The notes: a model not told the origin generated them from the letters alone. A stretch of 64,000 bases of DNA from Pseudisothecium myosuroides (GCA_951799445.1 OX637290.1:31862987-31926986), one strand, 5' to 3'; shown: positions 48,001-59,584, counted from the stretch's first letter. Numbers and translations are program-made.

Positions 48001-48565
48001 TGGAGAGGATGGGGGAGTATTGCCGTTCAATGCGACCCTGTATTTTAGCGTCCCGAGCTGTCACTTTCTTCTGGGAAGGAGCCACTCTGAGCTGTCACAT
48101 GGCAGGCAATTTGTTAGCACAAGTTGCTTATTTTACAATTTCGTAGCTCCATTTTGAAGGCGGGAATAAGCTAGGGAGACTAGACTGCAAAAGGGAGAAA
48201 CAAGTCCTCAACCTGAAAGAGGTACCTTGAAAACCTTTGTGTCTGGACACTTGTTACCTCAAAGCATATAATAAATGTAATAAAATCCTTTAAGCATGTT
48301 ATCTCACCTGCAGTTTAAGTGACATAGACAGTTTACGTTCAAATTATGTGCCAAGCTGAAGTGTCGGAACGATCGAGATACCAAGGTTTCAAGCTACCTC
48401 GTTGATGTGAATCGCACTCTTGTAACCTAGAATGCATACGAAAATTTGCAATGAATTTTTATCTCACCTGTCATCTTACCTGTAATTGCACACGATTTTG
48501 ATTCAAATTTTAAGCTTGTCAATTCAACTCTGTGCAATCTAAAGTGAACCTATTAATAGAATTGC
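48001..48565. other. Spacer between gene relics
   Basis: A basic open stretch on the - strand at 48085-47900 (SPILSKFRPRKGKRLEPRTP) precedes the LEO1-like acidic part and may be a further piece of a gene, but I cannot place it. The rest shows nothing. Confidence 0.3.
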
Positions 48566-48579
48566 ATGTGCGGCAGAAG

Positions 48580-48960
48580 TTACCCCACCTTGAACACCGG
48601 GGCCGCCCGCCTCCTCCCGCCCACTGCGCCTCGTCCATGGGAAGGTCTGTGGCTCCGTGGCTCCAAGAGCACGTCCAGGATATACCGATGGAACAGAGAG
48701 TCTTGAATTCTGTCAAAGTAGGCCGTCCAGTGAAACGTGTCGGCCAGAATCTTCACCAGCAGCACCTTGATCACCCACAAAGTCGACGCTGTGAAAGCGC
48801 ACATGAGGAGTTGCCGGGATTATGATGAGTATTAGTAGCCCCTCTCGAGAGGTTAGCACTGGATTTGAACTCTCGCAAAATTGACACCTGCCAATCCGGT
48901 TATCATGGATATAAGAAACACATGAAGCAGATCGAAAAGCCATAGATAACGAACCGAGGA
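48580..48960 (-). pseudogene. MscS-like (MSL) mechanosensitive channel fragment
   Basis: 48804-48580 reads TLWVIKVLLVKILADTFHW then TAYFDRIQDSLFHRYILDVL, which closely resembles the membrane-segment-to-linker region of plant MSL channels (typically WLVKTLLVKVLASSFH and FDRIQESLF). It ends at a possible donor (GGGGTAACT). A second hydrophobic block further upstream, around 48960-48900 on the - strand, may be the preceding exon. MSL channels release osmotic pressure by passing anions. The rest of the channel is not in the window, so this is a relic. It lies in the same orientation as the LEO1-like and P450 relics. Confidence 0.65.
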
Positions 48961-49210
48961 TTCACGGTCCTGAAAACAACCAATTCGAATGATCCTATTG
49001 TGAAATTCAGAACGATTCGGATGAGGCCAAATGCTTTAACAAAAAATCAGTAAAGAACATTGCATGTGATCAAAATGTGAACGGTGTTCAACAAACAAAA
49101 GTCTCAAATTAGCCCCTCTAGATTGGTTAGCACTGTTTCTGATTCTTGCAATGCACCTGCGAATCCAGTTTTAATGTATACAACACATGCATGAAGCAGA
49201 TACAAGGGCC
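48835..49210. repeat. Direct duplication beside the MSL relic
   Basis: About 110 bp at 48835-48945 (AGCCCCTCT, GTTAGCACT, CATGAAGCAGAT) recur in diverged form at about 49107-49210. The second copy is cut off where the LTR retrotransposon begins at 49215. Probably a local tandem duplication of an intron/exon piece of the MSL-like gene. Confidence 0.6.
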
Positions 49211-49214
49211 ATGG

Positions 49215-49470
49215 TGTTACGGATCGGCTTGACCAAGAAGTCGATGCTCTACTTAGATTGCATTCAAAGCAAACCAACACTAAATCACCACCAAGTTACA
49301 ATAATGACAATGAGAATCATACTTACACATTGTATCCAAAATCATATTATCTTCATTACACAAAATGTCAAGTGAGGAACAAGCCTCCTCACTTGACTAT
49401 TAAAGGGAAGGGAGAGGCCAACTAACCCAACCGTTACAACCGTTCCCTTGTTACGAACGGGTTCGTAACA
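49215..49470 (-). repeat. 3' LTR of the chromovirus
   Basis: 256 bp, matching the other LTR except for two substitutions near its left end. The terminal 22 bp (49449-49470) form a near-perfect palindrome with arms TGTTACGAAC and GTTCGTAACA. Confidence 0.93.
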
Positions 49471-52400
49471 TTACCCCCCCTTCTAGGTTGGGGCCCCGGT
49501 GCCGTTGGATGGAGTTTATGAAAATCAGCAATCGCCTCCGGTGCATTTTCAAGATTGTCCGCCGGCTCCCACGAATTCTCCTCCGAGCCATAGCCCTCCC
49601 ATGACACCAAGTAGTGGAGTTTTTTCCAACGACCGAATAAACATGAATCAATAACCTTGTGCACCTCCTACTCCACATCTCCAATTGGGGTAATAATCGG
49701 CGGAGGTGGTATGCGGCGACGTCCGGGAATGGTATCCTCACGGTATTTTTCAAGTACAGAAACATGGAAAACATTGTGAATACGCAATGTCTTAGGTAGT
49801 TTTAACCGGTAAACGAGATCGGAGAGTTTAGCTATTATTGAAAACGGTCCAAGAAACTTAGAAGCTAATTTATGAGAGGACTCTGTAGTTGTAATATTTT
49901 CATGGCGCAAGAGGACTTTGTCACCTGGTTGAAAGGTCGGTTGTAGTTGTACCCCTCGGTCGTAATTTCGCTTAGCTTGTTCCCCCGCAATCAAAATCAT
50001 AGTTTTGAGTTCCTCATGAACTTGTTGTAGATGTCGAACCCGGTCCTCGGCCGCTGGAACAGTGGATGTTGTAGGTATAGAATACGATAATGCCGGGTGG
50101 TAACCGTACGTGGCATAGAACGGAGAGAACCCTGTTGCCGAATGGCAAGCGTTGTTATAGACAAATTCGGCTAATGGCAATAGATCCGCCCAATTATCTT
50201 GACGCTTTGTCGTGAACATTCGAAGAAATTGTTCAATTACTTGATTCACCCTCTCCGTTTGGCCATCCCCTTGGGGATGAAAAGCCGTCGTTGGTGATGG
50301 CTGGATCTTAAGGAGTTCACATAGTCTACGCATAAATTTTGACACAAAAACGGAGCCCCTGTCTGATATGACCTCCTCCGGCATGCCATGATATTTTCAT
50401 ACATTATTTAAATATAACGATACAGTGTCATTGGAGTCAATGGTCTCCTTTGTAGGTACAAAATGAGCTAGTTTAGTATTCTTATCAACAACCACTAGGA
50501 TAGAGTCATACCCTTTGCTTTGGGGTAGTTTAACGATGAAGTCCGTAGAAATCCGCTTCCATGGAGCATGAGCGGCTGGAATCGGTTGTAGTAGGCCATA
50601 TCAAGGATGACGTGTTGATTTTGACCTCTGGCACAAATCGCACCCATCAACATATTGATGCACATAACGACGAACAGTAGGCCAATAAAAAATTCTAGTT
50701 ACCAATTCTAAAGTTTTAGCCCGGCCTTGATGTCCCGCGGCGGGAGCATCATGCCTCGATCGCAATATTTGTCGCCGAAGTTCGTCATCGTTTGGCACAT
50801 ATATCATATCTTTGAACCGAAGAATTCCATCTGTGAGGTTATATTCTTGAAACCGTCGACGGATGTCATGCGGGCTCTTTTTTAATCCCCCTTTTAGAAT
50901 TGTCAATAGTGGTTGCAATGCGGGGTCTTCGTCAATGCATAGTTTTATTTGTTCTAGAATTTGAGCATCGCTCCAAACGGGGTCACAGTCCTCCAATGAT
51001 GCCAAACGTAGAAGGGGGCGATTCTCTTCATGTCGGCCTTCTATGAGATCAAGCCTTCTTGAGAGGGCATCTGCACGCCCATTTAATGAACCCGGCCGAT
51101 GTTGGATATCAAAGTCAAACGCGGATAAGAATTCTGACCATCGAGCTTGTCTTCTATTTAATTGCTTCGTAGTCATAAAGTACTCCAAATTTTTATGATC
51201 CGAAATTACACGGACTTGATGAGGTGACCCCTCTAAATACACACGCCAATCCTAGAAAGCTGAAATAATACTTAGGAGTTCTTTGTCATAAATGTCGTAG
51301 TTCTGTTCAGCGGGAGACATTTTAGAACTCCTGTATGCACACGGATGTAAGTGACCGTCATCCCCGTGCTGCAAAAGAATTGCACCTATTGCCATGTCTG
51401 ACGCATCCGTTTCAACTCTAAAAGGCCGTGCAAAGTCAGGATGGAGTAGTACCGGTGCTTGAAGAAATCTTGATCGTAGGTCGATGAATGCTTGACTTGC
51501 TTGTAGGTCCCATTCAAATTGTTTGTTCTTTTGAGTTAGAATAGTGAGAGGAACGGTAGTCTTGGAATAATCACATATAAACCGGCGGTAAAAATTTGCA
51601 AATCCAAGGAAGGCTTGAATTTCCTTAACCGAGGTTGGAACGGGCCAATCTTTAATAGTTTGCACCTTGTCTGGACACATTTCAAGTCCTTTAGCCGAGA
51701 CAATCATTCCCAAAAATTCAACGGAATGCTGATGGAATTGACATTTGGATTCTTTAGCATATAGTCCATGTTCCTGTAATCTTTGTAATACGTCCCTTAC
51801 CACTTGCCGATGCTCTTCAAGATTCTTTGAAAAAATTAAGATGTCATCCAAGTATATAACAACAGATATGTCCAAAAGGTCCTTAAAAATATCTTGCATT
51901 AACAATTGAAATTGTGCAGGGGCATTAGTCAATCCAAACGGCATAACTAAATATTCAAATAATCCGTACCGCGTTTTAAAAGCCGTTTTGAATTCGTGGC
52001 CCGCAGCCATACGAAGTCGATGATAGGCTTGTCGAATGTCCAATTTGGAGAAAATCGTAGCCCCTACCAACCGGTTAGTGAGCTCTGGGATAAGGGGTAG
52101 GGGATAGTGCTTCCGCACGGTAACCTTGTTGAGATTCCGGTAATCTATACAAACCCGAATTGAACCGTCCTTTTTCCGAGCGAACACAATAAGTGCTGAA
52201 ACAGGAGACTTGGATCTTTGAATCCAGCCCTTGCCTAAATTCTCGTCTAAATACCTCCGTAGCTCCTCCAGCTCCACCGGGGACATTGGCCGCAACCCAG
52301 TGTTACGGGGCTCTTGTCCTTCTTTAAATTCAATCTTCATATCGCAAGTCCTATGGGCTGGCAACTCATTGGATGCCACCTCACTGAAAGCTGCTTTTAA

Positions 52401-53254
52401 ATCATGATATTCTTCTGGAATAGAAGAAGATAGTGGAGTATCCACCTCGGAAATCTCGAGTGCATAAATTTCTGCCTCCTTTGCCGAAAGACGAAAAGCT
52501 GCCTCAGAAACCAATGCATGCTTTGGAGCAATTAATTTTGAAAGTTGTTTTTCTGCCTTGAAATTCAACTCATGTTTCCTTGAGCTCGCACTAAAAAATT
52601 CCGTCCTTGATTGGAATCCCCCGTGCCCAAAACCTCCATATTTTTGCAATTTCTTTTTTCTCCTTGCACCCCATGCCCCATGCACCAAGCCTGACAATAT
52701 GGGGAATTAAATACCACACTTCGTTGAGACCACCGAATAGTCGGGTCATGACGGATTAACCATGGAATACCTAAAATGCATGGATACTTGCCTATATTCG
52801 TGACATCTGCTACCAATCTTTCACGATGATCTCCAATGATAACCTCCACAATAGCCTCGTGGGTTATAAGCCCGGAGCTGATCATTCGGCCATCAATCAC
52901 CCTAACTTCACGCGGCACCGGCTTTAGTTGCAGCTCCGCATTACATTGTTCCACAAACTTGGGATGCGTGAATATTCCTGTGGCTCCCGAATCCACTAAC
53001 GTGAGACTTGGGACGGAATTGAGCTGTGCATCCAACGTCACATGTGCACTAGGGTCAATAGTGGCACGTAAGCACAACGGATCTAATCTGCAATTTACCT
53101 CCTTCGAAACCTCGACATCCGTATTCGACCATATGTTACTCCATTGTAAATTCTCCCAAGCGGCCGACTCAAGAGGCCGCTCCACCATATTGCCCACCTT
53201 CCTTGTTGCGTCCAGCGTGGGTGTCTTGTGGATGATGGCAGCGGCAGTTTGCAC
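49434..53254 (-). pseudogene. Chromovirus pol: protease, RT, RNase H, integrase, chromodomain
   Basis: The protease part (53254-52565) has LVDSGATG with the catalytic Asp. A frame change in the overlap 52697-52565 leads to reverse transcriptase with KLDIRQAYH and the YLDD active site, then RNase H with TDAS. Integrase follows with its His/Cys zinc motif (H-x-x-H as DAPAAGHQGR, then CDLCQ), core residues in STDF, ISDRGS and GQTERVN, and a C-terminal chromodomain ([16 protein letters not shown]). In-frame stops lie at 51252 (TAG), 50601 (TGA), 50397 (TGA) and 49668 (TAG). The chromodomain is what directs chromoviruses to certain chromatin. All domains are present, but the chain cannot be made from this copy. 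Confidence 0.9.
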
Positions 53255-53280
53255 AGTGCCCGGGTACTGAAAATTTTCTT

Positions 53281-54369
53281 TCAGTCCTGGACTTTCTCTT
53301 TTTCCGAAGAGGTGCCTTCCGCTTCAATGGTGGCAGAGATCGACAAGGGCTTTGAGGAATTCGTGGGGCAACGCGATCGAATATGACCTACTCCACCGCA
53401 ACCCCAACAACGTCCTTGGCGTTGATATTCTTGCCGTTCCACCGCCGTTTTTGCCAAGGCTGTAGAAGGAGTACGCACCGCTCCAAACTCCATCAGCACC
53501 GGCCCGGAGGTATTCGAGTTAGATTGTACCTTCCCCAGTGCATCTCGTGGCAAAGTTGTTGGGGAGCGGAAACTTGAAGTCTCAAAAGGTGAACGGCGGT
53601 TTTGACGCCGACCCCATAATCTCTCATCGATTCGGGATGACATTGCCATCCAATCTTGTAGCCGGCGTGGTTGAGTCTCCGCCGTCGCCACCGAATCCAA
53701 AATCTCATCCTTGAGTCCTCCACGAAAACGAGCTACCAAACTGGATTCATTCCAATCGAGTAGCGCCGCGCATTCATTAAACATAGAAATATAATTTGCG
53801 ACTGACCCAGTTTGTCGAAGCTTCCCAATGCGATCCTCCGCATTGCTCCGACGGTCAATATCCCCATATACGGAAATCACGGACTCCCGAAAAGCTTAGT
53901 AATCGCCCAATAACTCGTGATCACGCTCCTTGTCCAAAGCTTGGAGAAGAGGCATAGCCCAATTTTGTGCCGCTCCAGTCATATACGAAAGCGCATAAAC
54001 TACCTTATCTGCATCAGAGCTATAAGTGCGCGGTTTACCTCGAAATACAAGACGGAGTTGTGCAAACCACCGGTAAACTTCATTTCCCTTCTTTCCGAAA
54101 ATTTTTTCCGGTTCCGCTACCTTTGATTCTTTGAGTTCCACATTGGATTCCGCACACCTCCCTCCTAACATCCCTCCGCTATTGGAGACAGGAGAGACCA
54201 CCGGTCGTGGTCCTTGCGCTGTTCGACTCGAAATCTCTTGTATCAATTGAGGAAGTGTGGCTTGGAACACACTTTGGATTTGTTGTTGGATGAAGGCCGC
54301 CCACTCCGACCCCATCCCATCCGGCATCAATTCTTCCCCCAGTTGGACCACCGGTGGTACTTGATCCAT
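53281..54369 (-). pseudogene. Chromovirus gag with one in-frame stop
   Basis: Starts at the ATG 54369 and is open in one frame to 53281, except for TAA at 53896-53898. The central capsid-like region has KIFGKKGNEVYRWFAQL and the usual W and L pattern of plant Ty3 gag. Near the end is a CCHC zinc knuckle, CWGCGGVGHIRSRC. Pol follows in another frame, so frameshifting may have been the native expression route. Gag would package the element's RNA. Confidence 0.87.
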
Positions 54370-54502
54370 CGAAGGAGATTAGGGTTCCAAATTAAATAAT
54401 CCTACAAAATCTCTCATGGTAACGGCCGTTGTCCAAAGCCATCAATGCACTTTCAACGTGGGAATCCGAATTAGAGCATGGACTTTGCATGACTTGACAT
54501 TA

Positions 54503-54758
54503 TGTTAAGGATCGGCTTGACCAAGAAGTCGATGCTCTACTTAGATTGCATTCAAAGCAAACCAACACTAAATCACCACCAAGTTACAATAATGACAATG
54601 AGAATCACACTTACACATTGTATCCAAAATCATATTATCTTCATTACACAAAATGTCAAGTGAGGAACAAGCCTCCTCACTTGACTATTAAAGGGAAGGG
54701 AGAGGCCAACTAACCCAACCGTTACAACCGTTCCCTTGTTACGAACGGGTTCGTAACA
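54503..54758 (-). repeat. 5' LTR of the chromovirus
   Basis: 256 bp, partner of the LTR at 49215-49470. On the - strand it drives transcription towards lower coordinates. The same 22-bp terminal palindrome is at 54737-54758. Confidence 0.93.
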
Positions 54759-54859
54759 GAGTACAACAAGATCCTATGGTTATATGTGTCCAAAAATGAT
54801 ATTTTTCAAAAATTTGAAACTTATATTAGAAATGGGAGTTTTGGAGCATTTTTGGTGAG

Positions 54860-55290
54860 AACATAGTCAAGGAACTTTAGGGGTTTAAATGTTTTTTTCC
54901 AGCGCTTGGGATAGTGTCAAAGTTGGCAGTACTAAAATTTTTTACATAGCTATATATGTTGGTAGAATTAGCGTATCTTTTTTTGTGTGAATCTTTTAAC
55001 TTTTAAATTTGGCACATATGTTATCAACGTAAAGATGATCTCATGACAAAAAGTTCATGGTAAAAAAAAAATTCAGCCCTTGAGAGGGTGTCAAAGTTGG
55101 CAGTAGTGAAAGTCATTCTCACAACTATACATGTTGGTAGATTTTGAATATCTTTTTTTTGGTGAATCTTTTGACCTTGAAACTTGGCACACATATTATT
55201 AACATGAATGCATTTCTATGCCAAGAATTTCATGGTAAAAAAACAATTTTTCAGCCTTCCAGAGGGTGTCAAAGTTGGCAGCAATGAAAT
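54860..55290. repeat. Tandem repeat, about 176-bp unit
   Basis: GTGTCAAAGTTGGCAG occurs at 54914, 55088 and 55266. Between these, matching blocks (CATGTTGGTAGA, GTGAATCTTTTRAC, TTCATGGTAAAAAAA) recur in order, giving about two and a half diverged units. Non-coding. Confidence 0.75.
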
Positions 55291-55542
55291 TTCTTTCCTT
55301 GGGAATTCAAAAACGCCATTTTGATTGGTACCCTACTATACACTACAATACAAGATCAAAACAGTCAAAGTCATTGACAAACAGTCAAAGTCATTAAGTT
55401 CAAATAATTTATCATAGACTGTCTGCACATTGCCCCACTTATCTGTGCACTTGAAGGAATCTCCTTTAGTTTGTTGTATATCTTCTGTCAATCTCTGACA
55501 AAATGTGCTACAGTAGTGCACTTAAGAAGATCAAGCGAGCAC

Positions 55543-55975
55543 TGTTGGTATCAATCCCATCACCTCAACCGTCGATCGAGGCTCCGCAGTCTCAGTATCA
55601 ACCGTGGAGATCGACGCTCCTGCACATGTTAAGAGTATATAATATAATAAAGATTTACACTGACGTTAACGTTGAGGTAACTACAGTAATTCCATTCCAG
55701 ACACAAGTTGTTGTTTTTTGTTTTTGTTTTTGTTTTTTTTCTCTTAGATTCGACTTCCAGGTTCCATTCCTAGGACGTCATTATAATCTTCGCATAATCT
55801 TCTGTTGTTTTAAGGAAAGCTGATATATCTTTTATATACTTAAATAAATTTTTGTTTTTTTTATATATATTTTTCTTTCCTGGGCATTGACCTTTTACAT
55901 TTATATACTTCAAGGCTATATAATAAGTCCAAAATAAAGGGACTAAAAAAGTTACCTGTTTAGGTCTCTCCAACA
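55543..55975. repeat. Possible solo LTR
   Basis: 433 bp starting TGTTGG and ending CCAACA, with a TATA-like TATATAATATAATAAAG stretch inside. No 5-bp duplication is visible (AGCAC left, TAACA right) and no coding remnant is attached, so this is tentative. Confidence 0.25.
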
Positions 55976-56247
55976 TAACATTCAGTAGCCTTCAAAGAGG
56001 CTGCCTTTTCCTCTCTGGAGTCCTCATCCACGAATTTCATCCTCAAATAATTAATGTAAGCTTCGGTACCAGGATATTACATTATAGTATGTTCCATTTT
56101 CTTTTCTTAATTTTAGGACTAGACATACAAATCAACAAATATTTGTAGAGAAAGATGTTGGCCAAATATCCAATGAGTAATACACTCGTGCATTGTAAAC
56201 ATTTGCCATCAATAACTTCCATTGAATTTTCAAGCAAAAAGACAACT

Positions 56248-56838
56248 CTATATATACACATGGGGTGGTAGGAGGTAGAGCAACCCATGTGGGATAAATA
56301 AATTAGAATTAATAGGTTCCCAAGCACTCATAGTTAAGTAAAAAACAAAGAATTGTGTTAAAAGTAGAATTTCAGACCTCATTTAGGCATAGTAAAATAA
56401 CTTTTTTTGAAAAACTTTGAATTAAAAAAAGTTGGTAAATGAAGATAAGTTTCACCTCCAAAAATCCGTTTGGGATTTTGAATCTCCAATCAAAAGTTAT
56501 AGACAAACTTTGGAGAAGGGTCGGAATGGACATTTTCTTTATCATTTTTAAAAATCCATTCCAAATCCTCTCTGAAATTTGTCCATAACTTTTGATTGGA
56601 GATTCAAAATTCCAAATGGATTTTTGGAGGTGAAAACTATCTTCATTTACCAACTTTTTTTAGTTCAAAGTTTTTTGAGAGAAGTTATTCTACTATGCCT
56701 AAATGAGGTCTGAAATTCTACTTTTAACACAATTATTGTTTTTGACTTAACTATGAGTGCTTGAGAACCTATTAATTCTAATTTATTTATCCCACATGGA
56801 TTATTCTACCTCCTACCACTCCATGTGTATATATATAG
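56248..56838. mobile_element. 591-bp fold-back element
   Basis: Two arms of about 280 bp, pairing at roughly 90% identity. They begin CTATATATACACATGGGGTGG and, read inwards from the right, CTATATATATACACATGGAG. They meet near 56543 with a short unpaired centre. Such long inverted repeats are typical of fold-back or MITE elements and could be a source of small RNAs. No target duplication or coding sequence. Confidence 0.8.
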
Positions 56839-56859
56839 CCTTTTTTTTCCTTTCAAAAC

Positions 56860-56944
56860 TCAAAATATAATTGGTTTTGTATGAATGCAAGCTAATTGGA
56901 TGATCCAATTAGTTTGCATTCATACAAAACTAATTATATTTTGA
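56860..56944. repeat. Short hairpin with 41-bp arms
   Basis: TCAAAATATAATTGGTTTTG and onward pairs with its inverse, separated by a three-base loop, with few mismatches. It begins 21 bases after the fold-back element. It may be a tiny MITE or an RNA hairpin. Confidence 0.7.
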
Positions 56945-57104
56945 ATTTTCAAAACACACAGTATATGGATGTAGAACGTTGATTATTGTGTGTTTGGTTT
57001 AATGGATGTATGAACTCTGGTTTTGTTTTAATTCTTAATGTACCTTGTACAATTACAGCCAGCTGACTTACTCTTTGACAAAATTGACGCGTGTATCTTA
57101 GCTA

Positions 57105-57354
57105 CACTGAATAGTGAAATTAGGTTGCCCCACACTAATCTCTCAACATTCTACACTATATCAATATGCACAGTTACTTTAGAAGGATGCAGTAAAGTCA
57201 GAACTATGTGTATTGGCATGGGTTGGCTTAGTGGTTCGTGGCTCGGGATTAGAGGTTGGCCTGTGCCTCCATCTGAACATGCATTAATCATAAGGTAACT
57301 TCTCTGGGGTAAGGCAACTTAATTGTTGAGGCAACCCAATTTCACTATTTAGTA
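57105..57354. mobile_element. TA-flanked MITE with CACTGAATAGTG-type ends
   Basis: A 250-bp element with ends CACTGAATAGTGAAATTAGG and TACTAAATAGTGAAATTGGG (read inwards), each continuing into TTGCC, flanked by TA. The same terminal type occurs at 57865 (orphan right end) and 60737/60924. Confidence 0.6.
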
Positions 57355-57358
57355 TACT

Positions 57359-57425
57359 GATGGTGTGGTATATTCTGCACCATCTCATCCGGCGGATGAA
57401 ATGGTGCGGAATATACCACACCATT
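57359..57425. repeat. Short hairpin with about 33-bp arms
   Basis: GATGGTGTGGTATATTCTGC and onward pairs with GAATATACCACACCATTTC over about 33 bases with about three mismatches, around CCGGCGG. It lies a few bases after the MITE at 57105. An miRNA-like stem or a tiny MITE are both possible. Confidence 0.6.
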
Positions 57426-57429
57426 TCGT

Positions 57430-58060
57430 CCGGAGGAAGGCAGTCCACCAATCTGCTACTGAATGTTATGACTGGGTAAATAGAGTATCATTTATAACAC
57501 AACAATTGATATCAAGTTGGCCTAACATGTTTACACCAAGCAACTTTGGGTTGCGGCCCAAAGAAATGGAGCATGCTGATTGGAAGATGGCTGTGGTACC
57601 TTGCTATTGAGTTTATACCAAACAAAAATTGGATTGTAGCCTAAATTTTTTTTTGTGGATGAAATTCCTTGCTGGAATCCTACATGGTGGAAGTGGAAAA
57701 CAAGCTCCTGGACATAAGGAAAGTATTTCTTGGGTACCTCCGAGAGCTTCCCAACCCTGAAATCCAGGAGGAAATTTGGGGAAACCATTAGTTTATTGCT
57801 TGTTTCTGGCCGTTTTTGGCCTGATTTTTTTTTGAGCAATTTTTTTCCATTAGCACTATTCACTGTAGTTGGAAATTATCGTTGACTGCTCATCGTTAGA
57901 AAGTGCATCGTCTCAATTTTTAAAAGCCTGAAATATGCATAATTTTTTTTAAGCGTATGTAATTGTCGATTGAAAAGGAGAAGGAATTTGCTCACTTCTC
58001 CATCTCTTTCAATTGCTTGTGTACTATGGTGGTTGTAGAGTTCTCGAATTTTTTTGGTTT
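57430..58060. other. Unassigned spacer with an orphan TIR
   Basis: At 57854-57867 CACTATTCACTGTA is an inverted end of the CACTGAATAGTG type without a near partner. It could be an old boundary of the Harbinger-like gene pair that follows. No gene. Confidence 0.3.
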
Positions 58061-58069
58061 TTTTTTACA

Positions 58070-59461
58070 ATGGAAGGAGGGTATTCTCAGGATGTTGAGT
58101 CAAGTGAGCCTCAAATGTACAGCCAGAATTCAGCTTGGATGATGGGTTCCTCTTCTATTCCTCAATTTCAGACCCATGGTCCATCATTGAAAGCAAGTGC
58201 ATTTCAAAGTGTGGGCAAAAAAATTTTCTTCATCTCCGTATGTTAGATTGTCGTATAGTGACAGTGAATTGTAGGAAGTTGGATATCAACCCCCACCTCA
58301 AATGTCTTCACACGATCAGTATTTGTCACAGTCCCAGAATTTTTTGTAGCCTCAATTTTGCTCACAGCCTGAGGTTTTGGAAGATGTTGGGAAGAACGTA
58401 TTGCTGGAAGTGAAGAAGGAAGGAGAACCCAAGGTTGTTCCTAAGAAGTGAGGTAGGACTTCAACAAAGGCTAAAGGAGGGGAGAAGGGAGTGAAGAAGA
58501 GCAAGAAAGTTGAAGAGAAGAAGGCATGTTCTGAAGACGATGAGAAGAATGACAATAATGAGATTTCACACTGGAAAGATGAAGAAGTGGAGACATTAAT
58601 TGCTGTGCGTGGGGAATTGGCCGAAGAATTTTCAAAAGCGGCCAAAAAAACAAGGTATGTACTATAGTCCACGTCATTCATAGATTCAAACTCTGAAACC
58701 TGAGATTATTGATGATTTTTCTACTTTGGCAATCACTTTTATGCAAAAATGAGGTGCCTTTCAGTGCCTTTGCCTCATGGGCTAAAAAGGGCAAATTGGG
58801 CCCAATATGAGGCCATTACCCCCATTACGTTTCAAGCCTAACCATGGCTTCAACAAAAGCTTGCCAACAGCCGGGTTTGAACCAAAGACCTCTTGTCTAC
58901 AAGAAGGCTCCTTAGATCAACCCACCTACATCAACACCCATTCCACAATCTAATGTAACAGGAAGCCATCCATTCCATTCTTATATGACTTTTCCAAGTG
59001 TGGTTGTATGTGCTGGAATTTTATTTCCATTGCCACTATGAGGCGTTTAGAGTGTTATTTTCATGTTTTTGCTCTTTTCTAATGTCCTTGAAGTATACAT
59101 GTTATTGACTAATCATTCTAATGATGTGGTGAATGTAATTTTTGAAGTTCAAAATGCATGGTTGAAGGTTGATGCTCGTATGGCAGCATCAATTCGAGGA
59201 TGTTCTCGAACTGCTATAGCTTGCAAGAAGAAATACGGAGGTATTCTCACCCAATACAGAAATGATAAGCGACTTGATGAAATTTCAGGCAATGATTGCC
59301 ATGAGCATTCCAAATGGTTTGAACAAATGGACTTGTGGAATGGAACAAAAGCAAGCGTGAGCAACCAAATTCTAGCAAGTGCTCAGGAGAGTGTTCAAGA
59401 TTCACCTACTCTTGAGAAGTCTATTCAAACGAATGAGAAAAAAACAAGGCAAATAGGCTAG
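58070..59461 (+). pseudogene. Harbinger trihelix/Myb-like protein, decayed
   Basis: Starts with ATG at 58070 (MEGGYSQDVESSEPQM). After frame changes and stops (TAG near 58348, TGA near 58450) it reads a Lys/Glu-rich stretch and SHWKDEEVETLIAVRGEL, the start of a trihelix/Myb domain, up to a probable donor near 58653. The domain resumes at about 59143 with NAWLKVDARMAASIRGCSRT and ACKKKYGGILTQYRNDKR. It converges on a Harbinger transposase at 59585-60730, the layout of PIF/Harbinger elements, so it is the partner protein of that element. Stops and frame breaks make it non-functional. Confidence 0.65.
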
Positions 59462-59584
59462 AAAGATTTCTAGAATCCGTAGTGAAAAACAGCACAGACA
59501 TGATTGAAAGCTTCAAATCCACATCTACTTTGCTTAGTATGATGGAAGCTCACATGGCAGCCTTAGTACAAAATTCTAAGAGTA

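Larger units (their letters stand above)
49215..54758 (-). mobile_element. Ty3/Gypsy chromovirus, LTR to LTR, 5544 bp
   Basis: Two 256-bp LTRs (49215-49470, 54503-54758) begin TG, end CA and differ at only two positions. Coding runs on the - strand, so the right LTR is the 5' one. Order is gag, protease, reverse transcriptase, RNase H, integrase, chromodomain, as in Ty3/Gypsy chromoviruses. A purine tract AGAAGGGGGGGTAA lies just before the 3' LTR (- strand). The bases after the 5' LTR do not match the usual initiator-Met tRNA primer site. The expected 5-bp target duplication is absent: CATGG on the left, GAGTA on the right. Gag and pol are interrupted by several stops, so this copy is not autonomous. 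Confidence 0.92.

Noticed and set aside
47727..48146. 139-codon + strand ORF rich in Ser, Leu and Phe
   Set aside because: It is the antisense of the acidic LEO1-like coding repeats, which automatically give S/L/F-rich complements.
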